64,000 bases of DNA from Flavobacteriaceae bacterium GSB9. Its GTDB lineage: Bacteria; Bacteroidota; Bacteroidia; Flavobacteriales; Flavobacteriaceae. The position numbers and the translations under genes were made by a program. Numbering within the stretch: the stretch's first letter is position 1; every line of letters starts with the position of its first letter. The notes under the pieces were generated by a model. That model searched no databases and had not been told where the DNA came from. It saw nothing but the letters and a program-made list of their open reading frames with translations. Shown in pieces: positions 34,056 to 43,082 of this stretch. The stretch is from positions 3,129,501-3,193,500 of the forward strand of contig CP062007.1 of NCBI GenBank assembly GCA_022749295.1, written 5' to 3'.

Positions 34056-34463
34056 TTAATTACTGTTGATAAAGTTTTCAACCATTAAAATAACTTTGTT
34101 TGCATAGGGGCTGTCAGCTTCTTTAAGCCATTCTAAGTATTGGTATAAATCGGTTAGTGCTTGTTTGTTGTCAACAATAGTAAATCCAAAGTTGTAATCT
34201 TCAAAAATACGTTCGTCCACTTCAGAGCTAATTACTTTGAATATATTTCGGTGTCTTTTATCTGCTTTAATTTTTTTAAAGGTTTCATCAACGGCATTTA
34301 CTTCTCCTTCCAATACTTGAAGAAAGGTATTGTTTTTGTAGATAAGAATTCCTGTTATATTTTGTTTTTTGTTGTTTGCGCTAGCTTTTAGGTATAACAA
34401 TTTTAAATTTTCTAAAGATTCATGTTTAACAGAGTCGCTTAAGTAGCAAATTGTTTTAATCAT
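34056..34463 (-). CDS. Stand-alone BLUF-type blue-light photosensor
   Basis: 135 aa. The BLUF fold is seen from ICYLSDS (conserved Tyr near residue 7), through ASANNKKQNITGILIYKN with the flavin-contact Asn near 31, to FLQVLEGE with the key Gln near 49 and the DKRHRNI segment near 70. Tyr and Gln are the residues needed for the FAD photocycle, so it is likely photoactive. No effector domain is fused; ~40 C-terminal residues are helical and probably contact a partner. It lies between rpoD's terminator and rpe. Confidence 0.8.
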   Translation of the reverse strand: MIKTICYLSDSVKHESLENLKLLYLKASANNKKQNITGILIYKNNTFLQVLEGEVNAVDETFKKIKADKRHRNIFKVISSEVDERIFEDYNFGFTIVDNKQALTDLYQYLEWLKEADSPYANKVILMVENFINSN

Positions 34464-34534
34464 TGGGTTTGTTAAGATTGGTTGAGCACTAAGTTAATAA
34501 AAACCTGAGGTATGTATTGGTGAAATCAAAAATA

Positions 34535-34559
34535 AACCCCCGGTAATCAGCCGGGGGTT
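34535..34559 (-). terminator. Terminator of rpoD
   Basis: AACCCCCGG (34535-34543) and CCGGGGGTT (34551-34559) form a perfect 9-bp stem with a 7-nt loop; on the minus strand it is followed by TATTTTTG. A short T-run (34561-34563) also follows on the plus strand. Confidence 0.8.
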
Positions 34560-34635
34560 CTTTCATCAATCAAAAAACGAACAGTTATGTGTGTAACTGT
34601 TGTTACTGTAATTTAGTCGTAATTTCAATTTGAAA

Positions 34636-35499
34636 CTATCCTAAATAAGTCTTTAATATTTTACTTCGAGACGTATGTTTTAATCTACGTATCGCTTTCT
34701 CTTTAATTTGTCTTACACGCTCGCGTGTTAAATCAAATGTTTCGCCTATTTCTTCTAGAGTCATAGGGTGTTGGTTGCCTAAACCAAAGTAAAGACGAAT
34801 AACGTCGGCTTCACGGGGTGTTAAAGTTTCAAGGGCACGTTCAATTTCTGTTCGCAAAGATTCGTGCAATAATTCTTTATCAGGGTTTGGCGATTCTCCA
34901 CTATTTAATACGTCATAAAGGTTAGAGTCTTCGCCTTCAACTAAAGGGGCATCCATACTTACATGACGTCCAGAATTTTTCATCGACTCCTTAACATCGT
35001 TAATGGTCATGTCTAATTCTTTGGCGATTTCTTCTGCAGAAGGTGGGCGCTCGTGGCTTTGCTCCAGAAAAGCAAAGGTTTTGTTGATTTTATTGATAGA
35101 ACCAATCTTGTTCAAAGGCAAGCGAACTATACGTGATTGTTCGGCCAATGCTTGAAGGATTGATTGGCGAATCCACCAAACGGCATACGAAATAAATTTA
35201 AAACCACGGGTTTCGTCAAAACGTTGTGCCGCTTTAATAAGTCCTAAATTTCCTTCGTTAATTAAGTCGGGAAGCGTTAAGCCTTGATTTTGGTATTGTT
35301 TGGCTACCGATACCACAAAACGTAAATTGGCTTTGGTTAATTTTTCTAGGGCAATTTGATCACCAGCTTTAATGCGTTGTGCTAACTCTACCTCTTCGTC
35401 GGCAGTAATTAAATCAACTTTTCCAATTTCTTGCAGGTATTTGTCTAACGAAGCGGTCTCTCTGTTGGTTACCTGCTTCGTAATTTTAAGTTGTCTCAT
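34636..35499 (-). CDS. rpoD: Primary sigma factor RpoD (short Bacteroidota type)
   Basis: 287 aa. Region 1.1 is absent. Region 1.2/2 begins [15 protein letters not shown], region 2.3-2.4 has [16 protein letters not shown], and region 4.2 has the [23 protein letters not shown]. It directs core RNA polymerase to the TTG/TAnnTTTG promoters seen in this window. Upstream 35500-35662 holds no gene. Expression ends at a strong hairpin about 75 bp downstream of the stop. Confidence 0.95.
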   Translation of the reverse strand: MRQLKITKQVTNRETASLDKYLQEIGKVDLITADEEVELAQRIKAGDQIALEKLTKANLRFVVSVAKQYQNQGLTLPDLINEGNLGLIKAAQRFDETRGFKFISYAVWWIRQSILQALAEQSRIVRLPLNKIGSINKINKTFAFLEQSHERPPSAEEIAKELDMTINDVKESMKNSGRHVSMDAPLVEGEDSNLYDVLNSGESPNPDKELLHESLRTEIERALETLTPREADVIRLYFGLGNQHPMTLEEIGETFDLTRERVRQIKEKAIRRLKHTSRSKILKTYLG

Positions 35500-35662
35500 C
35501 TAAATTTTCTCCTGTTAATTATAACGTGAATAAAAGGGCGTTTAGTAGTTATACGTAAAAGACAGACTAAATGTTACAAAAAGATTATTTTTTTTATAAA
35601 GTCTTTGTTTTTGGACACCTAAAACTGTATTTGGTCACATAGATTTGTTTGAAAAGCCAAAA

Positions 35663-36037
35663 TTAAATTTTAATTAGTTTCTTGTCGCTGAGGTTTATAG
35701 CGTCTAGCATATCTTGAGAGAACTTATAGTGGCCGCGTTTGGTAATCAATTTGAAACGATGGGATTTAAGATTGCTAAGCGTATTAAGGAATAGCCATTT
35801 GGATTTTAAAAGCTTAGGTTTTTCTGATTTTAAGCTAATGTCGAAAATATGTTTTCTCCCTTCTTTTTCAGCGACTATATCGGGAGTAATGGCAATGTCG
35901 CTACCTCTTTTTATGTACGATTTTGGGCTTTCGTAACCTTCGTAGTCGGCCTTGATGTTTTCAAAACCATGATTTTCTAAATACGTTATTGATGCTTCTA
36001 AAATATCTGAATATTTTTCTTTATCTGTGTAAACCAT
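35663..36037 (-). CDS. Hypothetical protein, possible PD-(D/E)XK fold
   Basis: 124 aa, no signal peptide or membrane segment. The middle contains ITPDIVAEKEGRKHIFDISLK (about residues 51-71), spaced like a PD...(D/E)xK nuclease core although the usual ExK is DISLK, so activity is doubtful. The rest is mixed alpha/beta with many lysines. It stands alone between rpoD and a putative regulator. The family is not recognised with certainty. Confidence 0.6.
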   Translation of the reverse strand: MVYTDKEKYSDILEASITYLENHGFENIKADYEGYESPKSYIKRGSDIAITPDIVAEKEGRKHIFDISLKSEKPKLLKSKWLFLNTLSNLKSHRFKLITKRGHYKFSQDMLDAINLSDKKLIKI

Positions 36038-36094
36038 AAACTATAAAATAAAGAAAATGAGGTAAAAAGCAAGTTTTTAACATCATTTAACGTT

Positions 36095-37093
36095 TTACAG
36101 GAAGGTCATTTTATCATCCATATTAATACGTTCTTTGGCGATAGATATTTTTTGATGCACTTTTTTAAAGAAAAGTGTACGGTCTCTTTCGCCCGAGGTT
36201 GCCAATAATTTGGAGTTGGACATTTGTTTTTGTAAAAACTCGTACATCATATCGCAGGTTTCTTTTTGCTCTATTTTAAAATAACTTAAAACTGTAAAAG
36301 GTGTGAAGAATATTTTGCTAAAGGGGGTGGTAAGCATAATAGTATTGGTTAGCATGTGCAAGTCACATTTGTATAGCATGAACGACTTGTTGTTTTCTTT
36401 GTCTCCAACACTCTGGTTAATGGTCTGCTTTTCAATATGATCAATAACACTATGTATATCATTGCAAATTTCCAAAGCTAATTTTTTCGACACTAATCCC
36501 GCTTCAAAATAATAAAGTACCTGTTGTAGAGTGCCGTTTATAGTGTTATCGCTCCAGAGCTCTTTAATATTCATGTGCTTGTAGATTTCACCTAATTTGA
36601 ACGCCCTTTCTAATAAAGAATTAGGAATGGTTAGCACCCAATCGTCAAAAGTGATTTTGCTTTTGGCCATTTCTGTGCTGAGGTCTTTTAGCCATACGTA
36701 CATTTTGTACCGGGTTAAATAGGAGTCCGTTAAAGTATGAAATAAAGGAATGTCTTTACTCGAATAAATAAACTCGGCGTTTTTTACCTTTTTAAGAGCG
36801 CTAATATTTTCAATTGATTTTTCAATCCACAGTTCTAAGCTCTTAACATCATAAATTGGAGGAGATAGGTCTACAATAATGCTGTCTTGGCTGCCAACTT
36901 CAAATAATTTATTGAGTGAGATTTTGTAATATCTGGCAAGTTTAACACTTTCGTCTAGGGAAAGGCTAGTTTTTAAATTAATCCGTCTGTAAGCGGCATC
37001 GTATCCTATATCCAAAATACTGGCAACTTCATCTACAAATGAAGTGTTGTTTTTAGCCTTTTCCTTTAACGATTGAATAAATAAATCTTGCAT
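36095..37093 (-). CDS. Putative HTH transcriptional regulator
   Basis: 332 aa. The N-terminal ~65 residues look like a lambda-repressor/BetR type helix-turn-helix: FVDEVASILDIGYDAAYRRI followed by LSLDESVKLARYYKISLNKL. The remaining ~260 residues are helical with no recognised ligand-binding motif or membrane span. Similar proteins are common in flavobacteria but uncharacterised. It is divergent from the accessory region to the right, which it might control. Confidence 0.6.
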   Translation of the reverse strand: MQDLFIQSLKEKAKNNTSFVDEVASILDIGYDAAYRRINLKTSLSLDESVKLARYYKISLNKLFEVGSQDSIIVDLSPPIYDVKSLELWIEKSIENISALKKVKNAEFIYSSKDIPLFHTLTDSYLTRYKMYVWLKDLSTEMAKSKITFDDWVLTIPNSLLERAFKLGEIYKHMNIKELWSDNTINGTLQQVLYYFEAGLVSKKLALEICNDIHSVIDHIEKQTINQSVGDKENNKSFMLYKCDLHMLTNTIMLTTPFSKIFFTPFTVLSYFKIEQKETCDMMYEFLQKQMSNSKLLATSGERDRTLFFKKVHQKISIAKERINMDDKMTFL

Positions 37094-37263
37094 TTTTTGT
37101 AAAATTACAAGTTGGTTTTTAGTAGATTTTGTGAAATTTAATAAAATAAATTGAATTTTTAGACAATTTTGTTAGTTGTTTGTGAAAAGTATCAGGTAAT
37201 TTTATACCATCAGCAAAGTGCCGTTGGGCTATCTCGCTAAAACATAACTTAGCACAATAGAAT
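37094..37263. other. Intergenic region upstream of the accessory region
   Basis: AT-rich DNA with no gene. It contains the short inverted repeat GGTA...TACC at 37196-37209, and should hold the promoter of the leftward regulator. Confidence 0.4.
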
Positions 37264-37425
37264 ATGAAAACTAAGAAGCAACAATATTATCATTATTTTA
37301 ATGCTTTGATACTAAGTATAATTGATGCTTATCTTTATCATGTTGTTGTGAACAAAGCTCATAAAAAAGCGCTGAAAGGCAAATATGGTACAACTTCCAA
37401 GCACAAATGCTTAATTGTTAATTAA
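37264..37425 (+). CDS. Small hypothetical protein (53 aa)
   Basis: ATG at 37264 to TAA at 37423-37425, 53 aa, too short for ordinary gene callers. It starts MKTKKQQYYHYFNALILSI with a weakly hydrophobic stretch (~13-30) and ends in a basic tail with one Cys. No family recognised. It could be an AT-rich chance ORF; the regular base composition and ATGAAAAC start, common here, argue mildly for coding. Confidence 0.35.
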   Translation: MKTKKQQYYHYFNALILSIIDAYLYHVVVNKAHKKALKGKYGTTSKHKCLIVN

Positions 37426-37631
37426 TCTTACTTTTACTGAAAATTGTTTTAAATTTTTGGTCAACCTCAATGCTTTATGTGCTTATGATCTGTTTTTAGA
37501 TTATATTTATAAAAGTTTAGTGTTTATAATACTAGCCAATTTATCCCTAATTTAGTTTACTTTATAATATTGAGGCTTAAAGTGGCTTATGTAAACCTTT
37601 AAATATTTTTTAACATTTATATAGGCCGTAT
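37426..37631. other. Non-coding AT-rich region before the membrane AraC gene
   Basis: About 206 bp without an ORF of interest. No confident promoter or hairpin was found. Confidence 0.35.
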
Positions 37632-38774
37632 ATGAGTTTGGTAGAGATTATTAACTTTTTACTTATTGCTGGGGTTATTCAGGGGTTTGGTTTTAACCTG
37701 GTAACTTTATGTGTAAAGAAGAGGTTTAATATAACCATTGTTTTTCTTAACCTAACGGTTTTATTTTTATCCTTAAATAATTTACAACGTTGGCTTATTG
37801 AAAATGATTATGTCTGCAACTTATTTTTGATTCAACAATTGGAGGTGCCTTGGTATATGTTAATTGTACCTATGTTTTACGCTTTTACCATTAATTTTTT
37901 AAAAGTTCAAAACAAGGTTAATAATTTTATTAAGCTAACCTTAATCGTTTTTGTTTTAGAGCTTGTTATTAGGCTTTGCCTCATTTCTTATGTGTATCAT
38001 GAGGTGCCAAATAGAGACACAACGCTGATTTATAACTATACACTCATCGAAGACTCCTTTAACCTCCTTTATACTATTTTTTTCTTCACAAACACGTATT
38101 TATTGATTTTTAAAAGGCACAATTTATTGGAAGGCATTATGCCTTATGACGATTTAAATTGGATAAAATGGTTTGTTCGAATAGGGTCTATAGTCATTGG
38201 CTGTTGGGCCGTAGCTTTAGTTTTTGTTATTTTTACGGGCGATGAAACAGCCTATTTGCCGTTGCGCTTTAGTACTTCGGTATTGCTCTATTGGATAGGA
38301 TATCAAGGTTTTTATAAATACAACGTAGTACAGGACCGAATATCTTTAAGAAGCTCGATTAAAACTAACCAGGTTTTAATAGGTGTTGATTTAGAGTCAA
38401 AAGATATTGATTTGAGCGATGACTTCTTTAATGAAAAGCACCAAGCAGATTTCGAGAAAATAAAAAATTATATTGTTAAGCAAAAACTCTATTTAAACCC
38501 TCTTTTAAGTATGGAATCCACAGCTTTAGAGCTAGGCATGAGCAAGAGTTATTTTTCTAAGCTAATCAATTCTTATAGCGATTATAATTTTTCAGATTTT
38601 ATAAATTCACTCAGGGTAAAACAAGCAAAAAAGTTTTTGTCTGATGATGAATTTAGCGAATATACCATTGTAGCCATAGGTTTAGAGTGTGGTTTTAACT
38701 CAAAATCTACCTTTTATTCTGCTTTTAAGAAGTTTACTTCAAAAACACCTTCAGCTTACCGTTCACAACACTAA
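37632..38774 (+). CDS. Membrane-anchored AraC-family regulator
   Basis: 380 aa. The N-terminal ~225 residues contain about seven hydrophobic segments; a linker follows, and the C-terminal ~100 residues form an AraC-type double HTH with ALELGMSKSYFSKLI and VAIGLECGFNSKSTFYSAFK and the terminal motif TPSAYR. Such proteins sense a membrane or external signal and bind DNA from the membrane. It heads the accessory region and probably controls the genes to its right. Confidence 0.85.
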   Translation: MSLVEIINFLLIAGVIQGFGFNLVTLCVKKRFNITIVFLNLTVLFLSLNNLQRWLIENDYVCNLFLIQQLEVPWYMLIVPMFYAFTINFLKVQNKVNNFIKLTLIVFVLELVIRLCLISYVYHEVPNRDTTLIYNYTLIEDSFNLLYTIFFFTNTYLLIFKRHNLLEGIMPYDDLNWIKWFVRIGSIVIGCWAVALVFVIFTGDETAYLPLRFSTSVLLYWIGYQGFYKYNVVQDRISLRSSIKTNQVLIGVDLESKDIDLSDDFFNEKHQADFEKIKNYIVKQKLYLNPLLSMESTALELGMSKSYFSKLINSYSDYNFSDFINSLRVKQAKKFLSDDEFSEYTIVAIGLECGFNSKSTFYSAFKKFTSKTPSAYRSQH

Positions 38775-38903
38775 ATTGGAGTAGTACACCGTCCGAGATT
38801 ATCGTTGGACATCCTAATTTTTACACCTTAGAATTTCTTGGATATTGAAAAGCTTAATAGCCAATAAATTTACGATTAGAAAAGTAATCTAAAACTAATC
38901 GTT

Positions 38904-39566
38904 ATGATACCGGCACTCATTTTATATCTACTTAAAAGATTCAGGAAAAGTAATAACACGAATAAAATCAAGGTAAACCTTAAAAAGGTGGCTTTAAAAA
39001 TAAAGTCGGTTTTCTTGTTGCCTGCCATTTTATGTACACTAGCCTTTTCAAATGTAAACGAAGACAAATCGCTTACCTATAATGTTTTAAAAAACGATAG
39101 TGTTATAGGTACAATTATAATAAACAAAGAAGGGTATGGCGATTCTATAGTTTATAATTTGAAAAGCAATATTCAAGCCAAATTTCTTTTCAAATTCAAA
39201 GTAAAGGGAAGGGAAAAGGCGGTCTTCAAAAAAGGCGTGTTGGTGTACTCTTCGGTTTATAGAACACTTAACAATAAAACAAAGGTTAACCATGAAATAG
39301 TATTCAAAGAGGGTAAGTATAATGTTAACATAAACAATTTAATTAAGCGCAATCTAATTACACTCTATTATAACGAGCCCACTAATGTTAAAACTGTTTT
39401 TTGCGATAACCTCAAGAAAATGGTAAAAGTTCAACCCATCGGAAACGGACGTTACAGAGTGGATTTTGAAAACGGCAAGTACAATATTTTTCATTACAAA
39501 AGCGGAAAATGTATTAAGGTAGAAGCCGTGAGCAGACTTTTTAATGTCATAATAATTCCTGCATAG
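38904..39566 (+). CDS. DUF6134-like exported protein
   Basis: 220 aa. A basic N-terminus (KRFRKSNN...KKVALKIK) is followed by a hydrophobic helix (~33-48, VFLLPAILCTLAF), which could be a long signal peptide or an anchor, then a beta-rich domain beginning LTYNVLKNDSVIGTI, which fits flavobacterial DUF6134 proteins. Function unknown. Its stop is 2 bp before the next ATG, so it is part of an operon with the CPBP and SDR genes. Confidence 0.65.
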   Translation: MIPALILYLLKRFRKSNNTNKIKVNLKKVALKIKSVFLLPAILCTLAFSNVNEDKSLTYNVLKNDSVIGTIIINKEGYGDSIVYNLKSNIQAKFLFKFKVKGREKAVFKKGVLVYSSVYRTLNNKTKVNHEIVFKEGKYNVNINNLIKRNLITLYYNEPTNVKTVFCDNLKKMVKVQPIGNGRYRVDFENGKYNIFHYKSGKCIKVEAVSRLFNVIIIPA

Positions 39567-39568
39567 TT

Positions 39569-40246
39569 ATGCCTAATTCAATTTACATATGGGTTTTTAT
39601 TGGTGTTTGTTTTACATTGTATTTCGTCACCAGTTCGGTTTACAATAAACTAGGAATTAATAATTTGTATACAGCTTTGCTATCTGCAAACGGTTTACGG
39701 TTATTAAATTTAAAGCACGCCTTTGGGATTGTTCTTTTTGGTCTTCTTTCATACATCCAAACCCCCGATTTGAATTACTTGATAAGTTCGCTTGAAATTC
39801 CAAAACTGCATGTTCTTTTGTTGTTCTTTGTTGTAGCGTTTCTCTCTGCTACGGCATCTTATGTTAGTGTGAAAAAGAATGAAGGCTTTCAGGAAGTACA
39901 AGTCCAAACTTATAGTTTATCAAATGCATGGGTTTACTTTTTAATAAGGTTTACATTCTTGTTGGGCTATGAATACTTTTTTAGAGGTATATTATTATTC
40001 AAGTTTCTTGATTTTACCAATCTGTACATGGCCATATTTTACAGTACTGTTCTGTATGTGCTCATTCATATTTTCGATTCAAAAAAAGAAATTTTAGGCG
40101 CGGTACCATTTGGTATTATTCTGTGCTTGTTCACCTATTTCACAAATAGTGTTTGGTGTGCGTTTTTAATACACATAGCATTGTCTGCTGTTTATGAAAT
40201 TTCGGTATTCTATTATTTAACCTTAAAAAGCAGAACCACATCATGA
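39569..40246 (+). CDS. CPBP-type intramembrane protease homologue with altered active site
   Basis: 225 aa, about seven membrane helices. The CPBP/Abi motif EExxxR appears as YEYFFRG (about residue 136), that is with the first glutamate replaced by tyrosine; later histidine-containing helices (VLIHIFD near 166 and FLIHIALSAVYE near 203) match motifs 2 and 3. CPBP proteins cleave prenylated or membrane peptides, but the missing Glu makes activity uncertain. It overlaps the next gene by 4 bp (ATGA). Confidence 0.7.
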   Translation: MPNSIYIWVFIGVCFTLYFVTSSVYNKLGINNLYTALLSANGLRLLNLKHAFGIVLFGLLSYIQTPDLNYLISSLEIPKLHVLLLFFVVAFLSATASYVSVKKNEGFQEVQVQTYSLSNAWVYFLIRFTFLLGYEYFFRGILLFKFLDFTNLYMAIFYSTVLYVLIHIFDSKKEILGAVPFGIILCLFTYFTNSVWCAFLIHIALSAVYEISVFYYLTLKSRTTS

Positions 40247-41223
40247 AAGTATTTATAACAGGTGCCACAGGTTATGTTGGCCATCAATTAGCGTTAAAAC
40301 TAGCCAATAAAGAGTTTGAAGTTATTGCGCTGGTAAGAGATCTTAATTCGGGAAAAATTCCAAAGCATCAAAATATTATACCTGTAAAAGGCGATGTGTG
40401 TGATTTAGGTTCTATTGAAAGCGCCATAAAAGGATGCAGTTATGTTTTTCATTCGGCTGAGTACACCAATTTAAAATGCAGAAAGGTTGATAACTTTTAT
40501 AGAGCAAATGTTTTGGGTACAGAAAATGTTTTGAAAGCTGCCCAACAAACAAGCGTTAAAAAAGTAATTTATTCCAGCACACTTTCTGTTTTCGGTCCTT
40601 CGTATAAGGATATACCTATTACAGAATCTCAGCCTAGGTTGGAATCTTATGCGAATGATTACGAACTAACTAAAAGTATGGCCGAAGAATTGGTTTTGGA
40701 TTACGAAAGGAAAGGTTTGCCAAGTGTTATTCTGAACCTTTCTAGGGTTTATGGACCTGGGTTGAAAACTTATTCCAACGGTGTTAACAAGCTAGTGAAT
40801 ATGATTAGAAAAAATGATTTTTTAATCGTTCCTTCAAAGCTTGATATTGTTGCGAATTATGTGTACATCGATGATGTGGTAAATGCCCACCTTTTGGCCA
40901 TAGAGAAAGGCGAAAGCGGCGAAAAATATATTATAGGAGGGGAAAATGCCAGTTATAACCAACTCTTTAAAAAGATAAAAGCGCTTACAGAAAGTAAGAT
41001 TAAAATTTTAAAAGTTAACTATAATATGGTAAAAGGTGCGCTCATGCTATACTATAAACTCAATGGACTATTTGAATTTGGAGGGTCTTTAACCCCTAAG
41101 GTATTAGACTCATTGTTCACAAACAGGGGAGCTTCTTCAAATAAAGCAATTTCTCAATTGGAATATAGAATAACCCCGTTTGATATGGGGTTAAAAAGAA
41201 CCATTAATTTTTTATCAAAATAA
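40243..41223 (+). CDS. NAD-dependent epimerase/dehydratase (extended SDR)
   Basis: 326 aa. The Rossmann motif is TGATGYVGHQLA (~6-17), and the active-site pair appears as YELTK (~144-148) after the Ser-rich strand IYSSTLSVFG. It resembles dihydroflavonol-reductase/3-beta-HSD-like extended SDRs. The substrate is unknown; the neighbouring SDR genes suggest successive steps on one small molecule or lipid. Its start overlaps the CPBP gene and the next gene begins 6 bp downstream. Confidence 0.85.
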   Translation: MKVFITGATGYVGHQLALKLANKEFEVIALVRDLNSGKIPKHQNIIPVKGDVCDLGSIESAIKGCSYVFHSAEYTNLKCRKVDNFYRANVLGTENVLKAAQQTSVKKVIYSSTLSVFGPSYKDIPITESQPRLESYANDYELTKSMAEELVLDYERKGLPSVILNLSRVYGPGLKTYSNGVNKLVNMIRKNDFLIVPSKLDIVANYVYIDDVVNAHLLAIEKGESGEKYIIGGENASYNQLFKKIKALTESKIKILKVNYNMVKGALMLYYKLNGLFEFGGSLTPKVLDSLFTNRGASSNKAISQLEYRITPFDMGLKRTINFLSK

Positions 41224-41228
41224 CCATC

Positions 41229-42047
41229 ATGGAAGCATATACATTAAAAAATAAAGTGGTATTAATAACGGGATCTAGTCAGGGCATTGGTAAAGCTACG
41301 GCTTTATGTTTTGGGGCTCAAGGGGCTTGCATAATGCTAAACGGGAGGAATAAGGAAAAATTGATAAAAGCAGAAAAGGAATTACGGCTGAAGGGAGTAA
41401 ATGTTGATTCTTTTTGTGCGGATATTACTAATCTTGATAATGCAAAAAAACTGATAGACAAAACAATAAATAGTTTTGGGAAGTTAGATATTTTGGTTAA
41501 TAACGCAGGTGTGTCTATGCGTGGTAAATTTTCAAATTTAAATTCAGATGTGTTTAAAAGAGTGTTTGATATTAATGTTTTTGCCTCGGTTAACCTATCA
41601 AAATTAGCTTTGCCTTATTTAAGAAATTCAAAAGGAAGTTTAGTATTTATCTCAAGCGTTGCAGGTATAAGGGGGCTACCAAAAAACTCAGCCTATTGTT
41701 CTTCCAAGATGGCATTAAGGGCTATTGCTGAATCCATAAGAATTGAAGAGGCCAAATCTGATATCCATGTTGGTTTAATATATGTTGGCATAACAGAAAT
41801 TGAAAGAGGTAAAACAACTATTTCAGAAAATGGTTCATTAATTAAATTAAAAAAAAGGTCTGGATCCAATATACAAACCAAGAAACAAGTGGCAAATGCC
41901 ATATTAAATAATATAAGAAGAAGAAAATTTACAACAACGCTTACCTGGTTAGGTAAATTAAATTTTGTGATGCAAAAATTTGCGCCTCGATTCGCTGAAC
42001 TGATTCTAACCTGGTCAAATAGAAAAATTGAAGCTAGATGTCAATAA
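41229..42047 (+). CDS. Short-chain dehydrogenase/reductase 1
   Basis: 272 aa, classical SDR. Cofactor motif TGSSQGIGKA (~14-23), NNAG (~91), catalytic Ser in FISSVAG and YCSSK (~157-161). The loop after the cofactor strand has NGRN, which often favours NADP. The C-terminal ~50 residues are basic with a hydrophobic patch, perhaps for membrane contact. Substrate unknown. Confidence 0.88.
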   Translation: MEAYTLKNKVVLITGSSQGIGKATALCFGAQGACIMLNGRNKEKLIKAEKELRLKGVNVDSFCADITNLDNAKKLIDKTINSFGKLDILVNNAGVSMRGKFSNLNSDVFKRVFDINVFASVNLSKLALPYLRNSKGSLVFISSVAGIRGLPKNSAYCSSKMALRAIAESIRIEEAKSDIHVGLIYVGITEIERGKTTISENGSLIKLKKRSGSNIQTKKQVANAILNNIRRRKFTTTLTWLGKLNFVMQKFAPRFAELILTWSNRKIEARCQ

Positions 42048-42082
42048 ATGCCATTTGATAAGAAAATTAAATTATAGAAATC

Positions 42083-42883
42083 ATGAAAACATATACATTA
42101 ATTACAGGTGCTAGCCAAGGTTTTGGAAAAGCCATGACCTTAGAGTTTGCGGATAGAAAAATGAATTTAATGCTTGTTGCCTTACCTAATTCTGGCTTAC
42201 CAGAATTGTCAAGTTTTATCAAAGAACATATGCATGTGGATGTCCACTATTTGGAGCTCGATTTAAGTTTAGCTGAAAGCTGTTATAACATTGCTGAATA
42301 TGTGGAAGAACATAAACTTCAAATTAAATATCTAGTAAACAATGCAGGAGTATTAAGTAGAGGTTTGTTTGAAAGATTGAACGAGGATTTCATTCTCAAG
42401 CAAATAGCTGTAAATGTAACCACCCCAACACTCTTAATTAAGCTATTGCTCAGCAATATGAAAGCTGTTGGCCCTGCAGCCATATTAAATATAAGTAGTA
42501 TGGCCAGCTTTTTTGCATTGCCTAAAAAGCAGGTTTACGGTGCTACTAAGGCATACTTGACATCATTTTCAAAAAGCTTGGGTAAAGAATTGAAAAAAGA
42601 CAATATTTCCGTAACAACTATTTGTCCAGGTGGGTTAAATACAACCACTAGATTGTGTTATCAAAACCGAATTTTAGGTTGGATACCAAGAAATACGGTA
42701 CTAAGTCCAAAAGAAGCTTCAAGAATAGCTATAAATGCTATGTTGAAAAAGCGAAAGCTAATCGTACCAGGTTTTATAAATAAATGTTTAATGGTTTTAG
42801 ATAAATTATTACCTGAATTTATAAAAGATGCATTGACCAATAAGGAGATTAACAAGTTTCCTGCTGGTAAATTGCAGATATGA
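42083..42883 (+). CDS. Short-chain dehydrogenase/reductase 2
   Basis: 266 aa, classical SDR: TGASQGFGKA (~6-15), NNAG (~85), NISSMAS and YGATK (~150-154). The C-terminus ends in a hydrophobic stretch (KCLMVLDKLLPEFI), so it may be membrane-associated like 17-beta-HSD type enzymes. Similar in layout to SDR 1 but not a close duplicate. 35 bp separate it from SDR 1. Confidence 0.88.
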   Translation: MKTYTLITGASQGFGKAMTLEFADRKMNLMLVALPNSGLPELSSFIKEHMHVDVHYLELDLSLAESCYNIAEYVEEHKLQIKYLVNNAGVLSRGLFERLNEDFILKQIAVNVTTPTLLIKLLLSNMKAVGPAAILNISSMASFFALPKKQVYGATKAYLTSFSKSLGKELKKDNISVTTICPGGLNTTTRLCYQNRILGWIPRNTVLSPKEASRIAINAMLKKRKLIVPGFINKCLMVLDKLLPEFIKDALTNKEINKFPAGKLQI

Positions 42884-43071
42884 ATGACTTGCAATTTCTA
42901 ACATTGAAGCTTTTAAAACTTAATAGAACCATATTGTTTGGTAAACTGAAAAAAGTGAACAGCCCCTGTCATTTAGGTGAGTCCATTGTTTTAGAGACAT
43001 GTCCTAAATCATCCATCAGCCATGAAGTAGGATATCAATTTTTCTGGTCTACTGTAGTTTTGAATAATTAA
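42880..43071 (+). CDS. Short ORF overlapping the end of SDR 2 (doubtful)
   Basis: 63 codons, starting with an ATG that overlaps the SDR stop by 4 bp (ATGA), the arrangement used elsewhere in this operon. It begins MNDLQFLTLKLLKLNRTILF. No domain or hydrophobic segment is recognisable and three Cys-containing short words occur. It may be a remnant or chance ORF; only the coupling supports it. Confidence 0.25.
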   Translation: MNDLQFLTLKLLKLNRTILFGKLKKVNSPCHLGESIVLETCPKSSISHEVGYQFFWSTVVLNN

Positions 43072-43082
43072 TCGTTTTAGTC

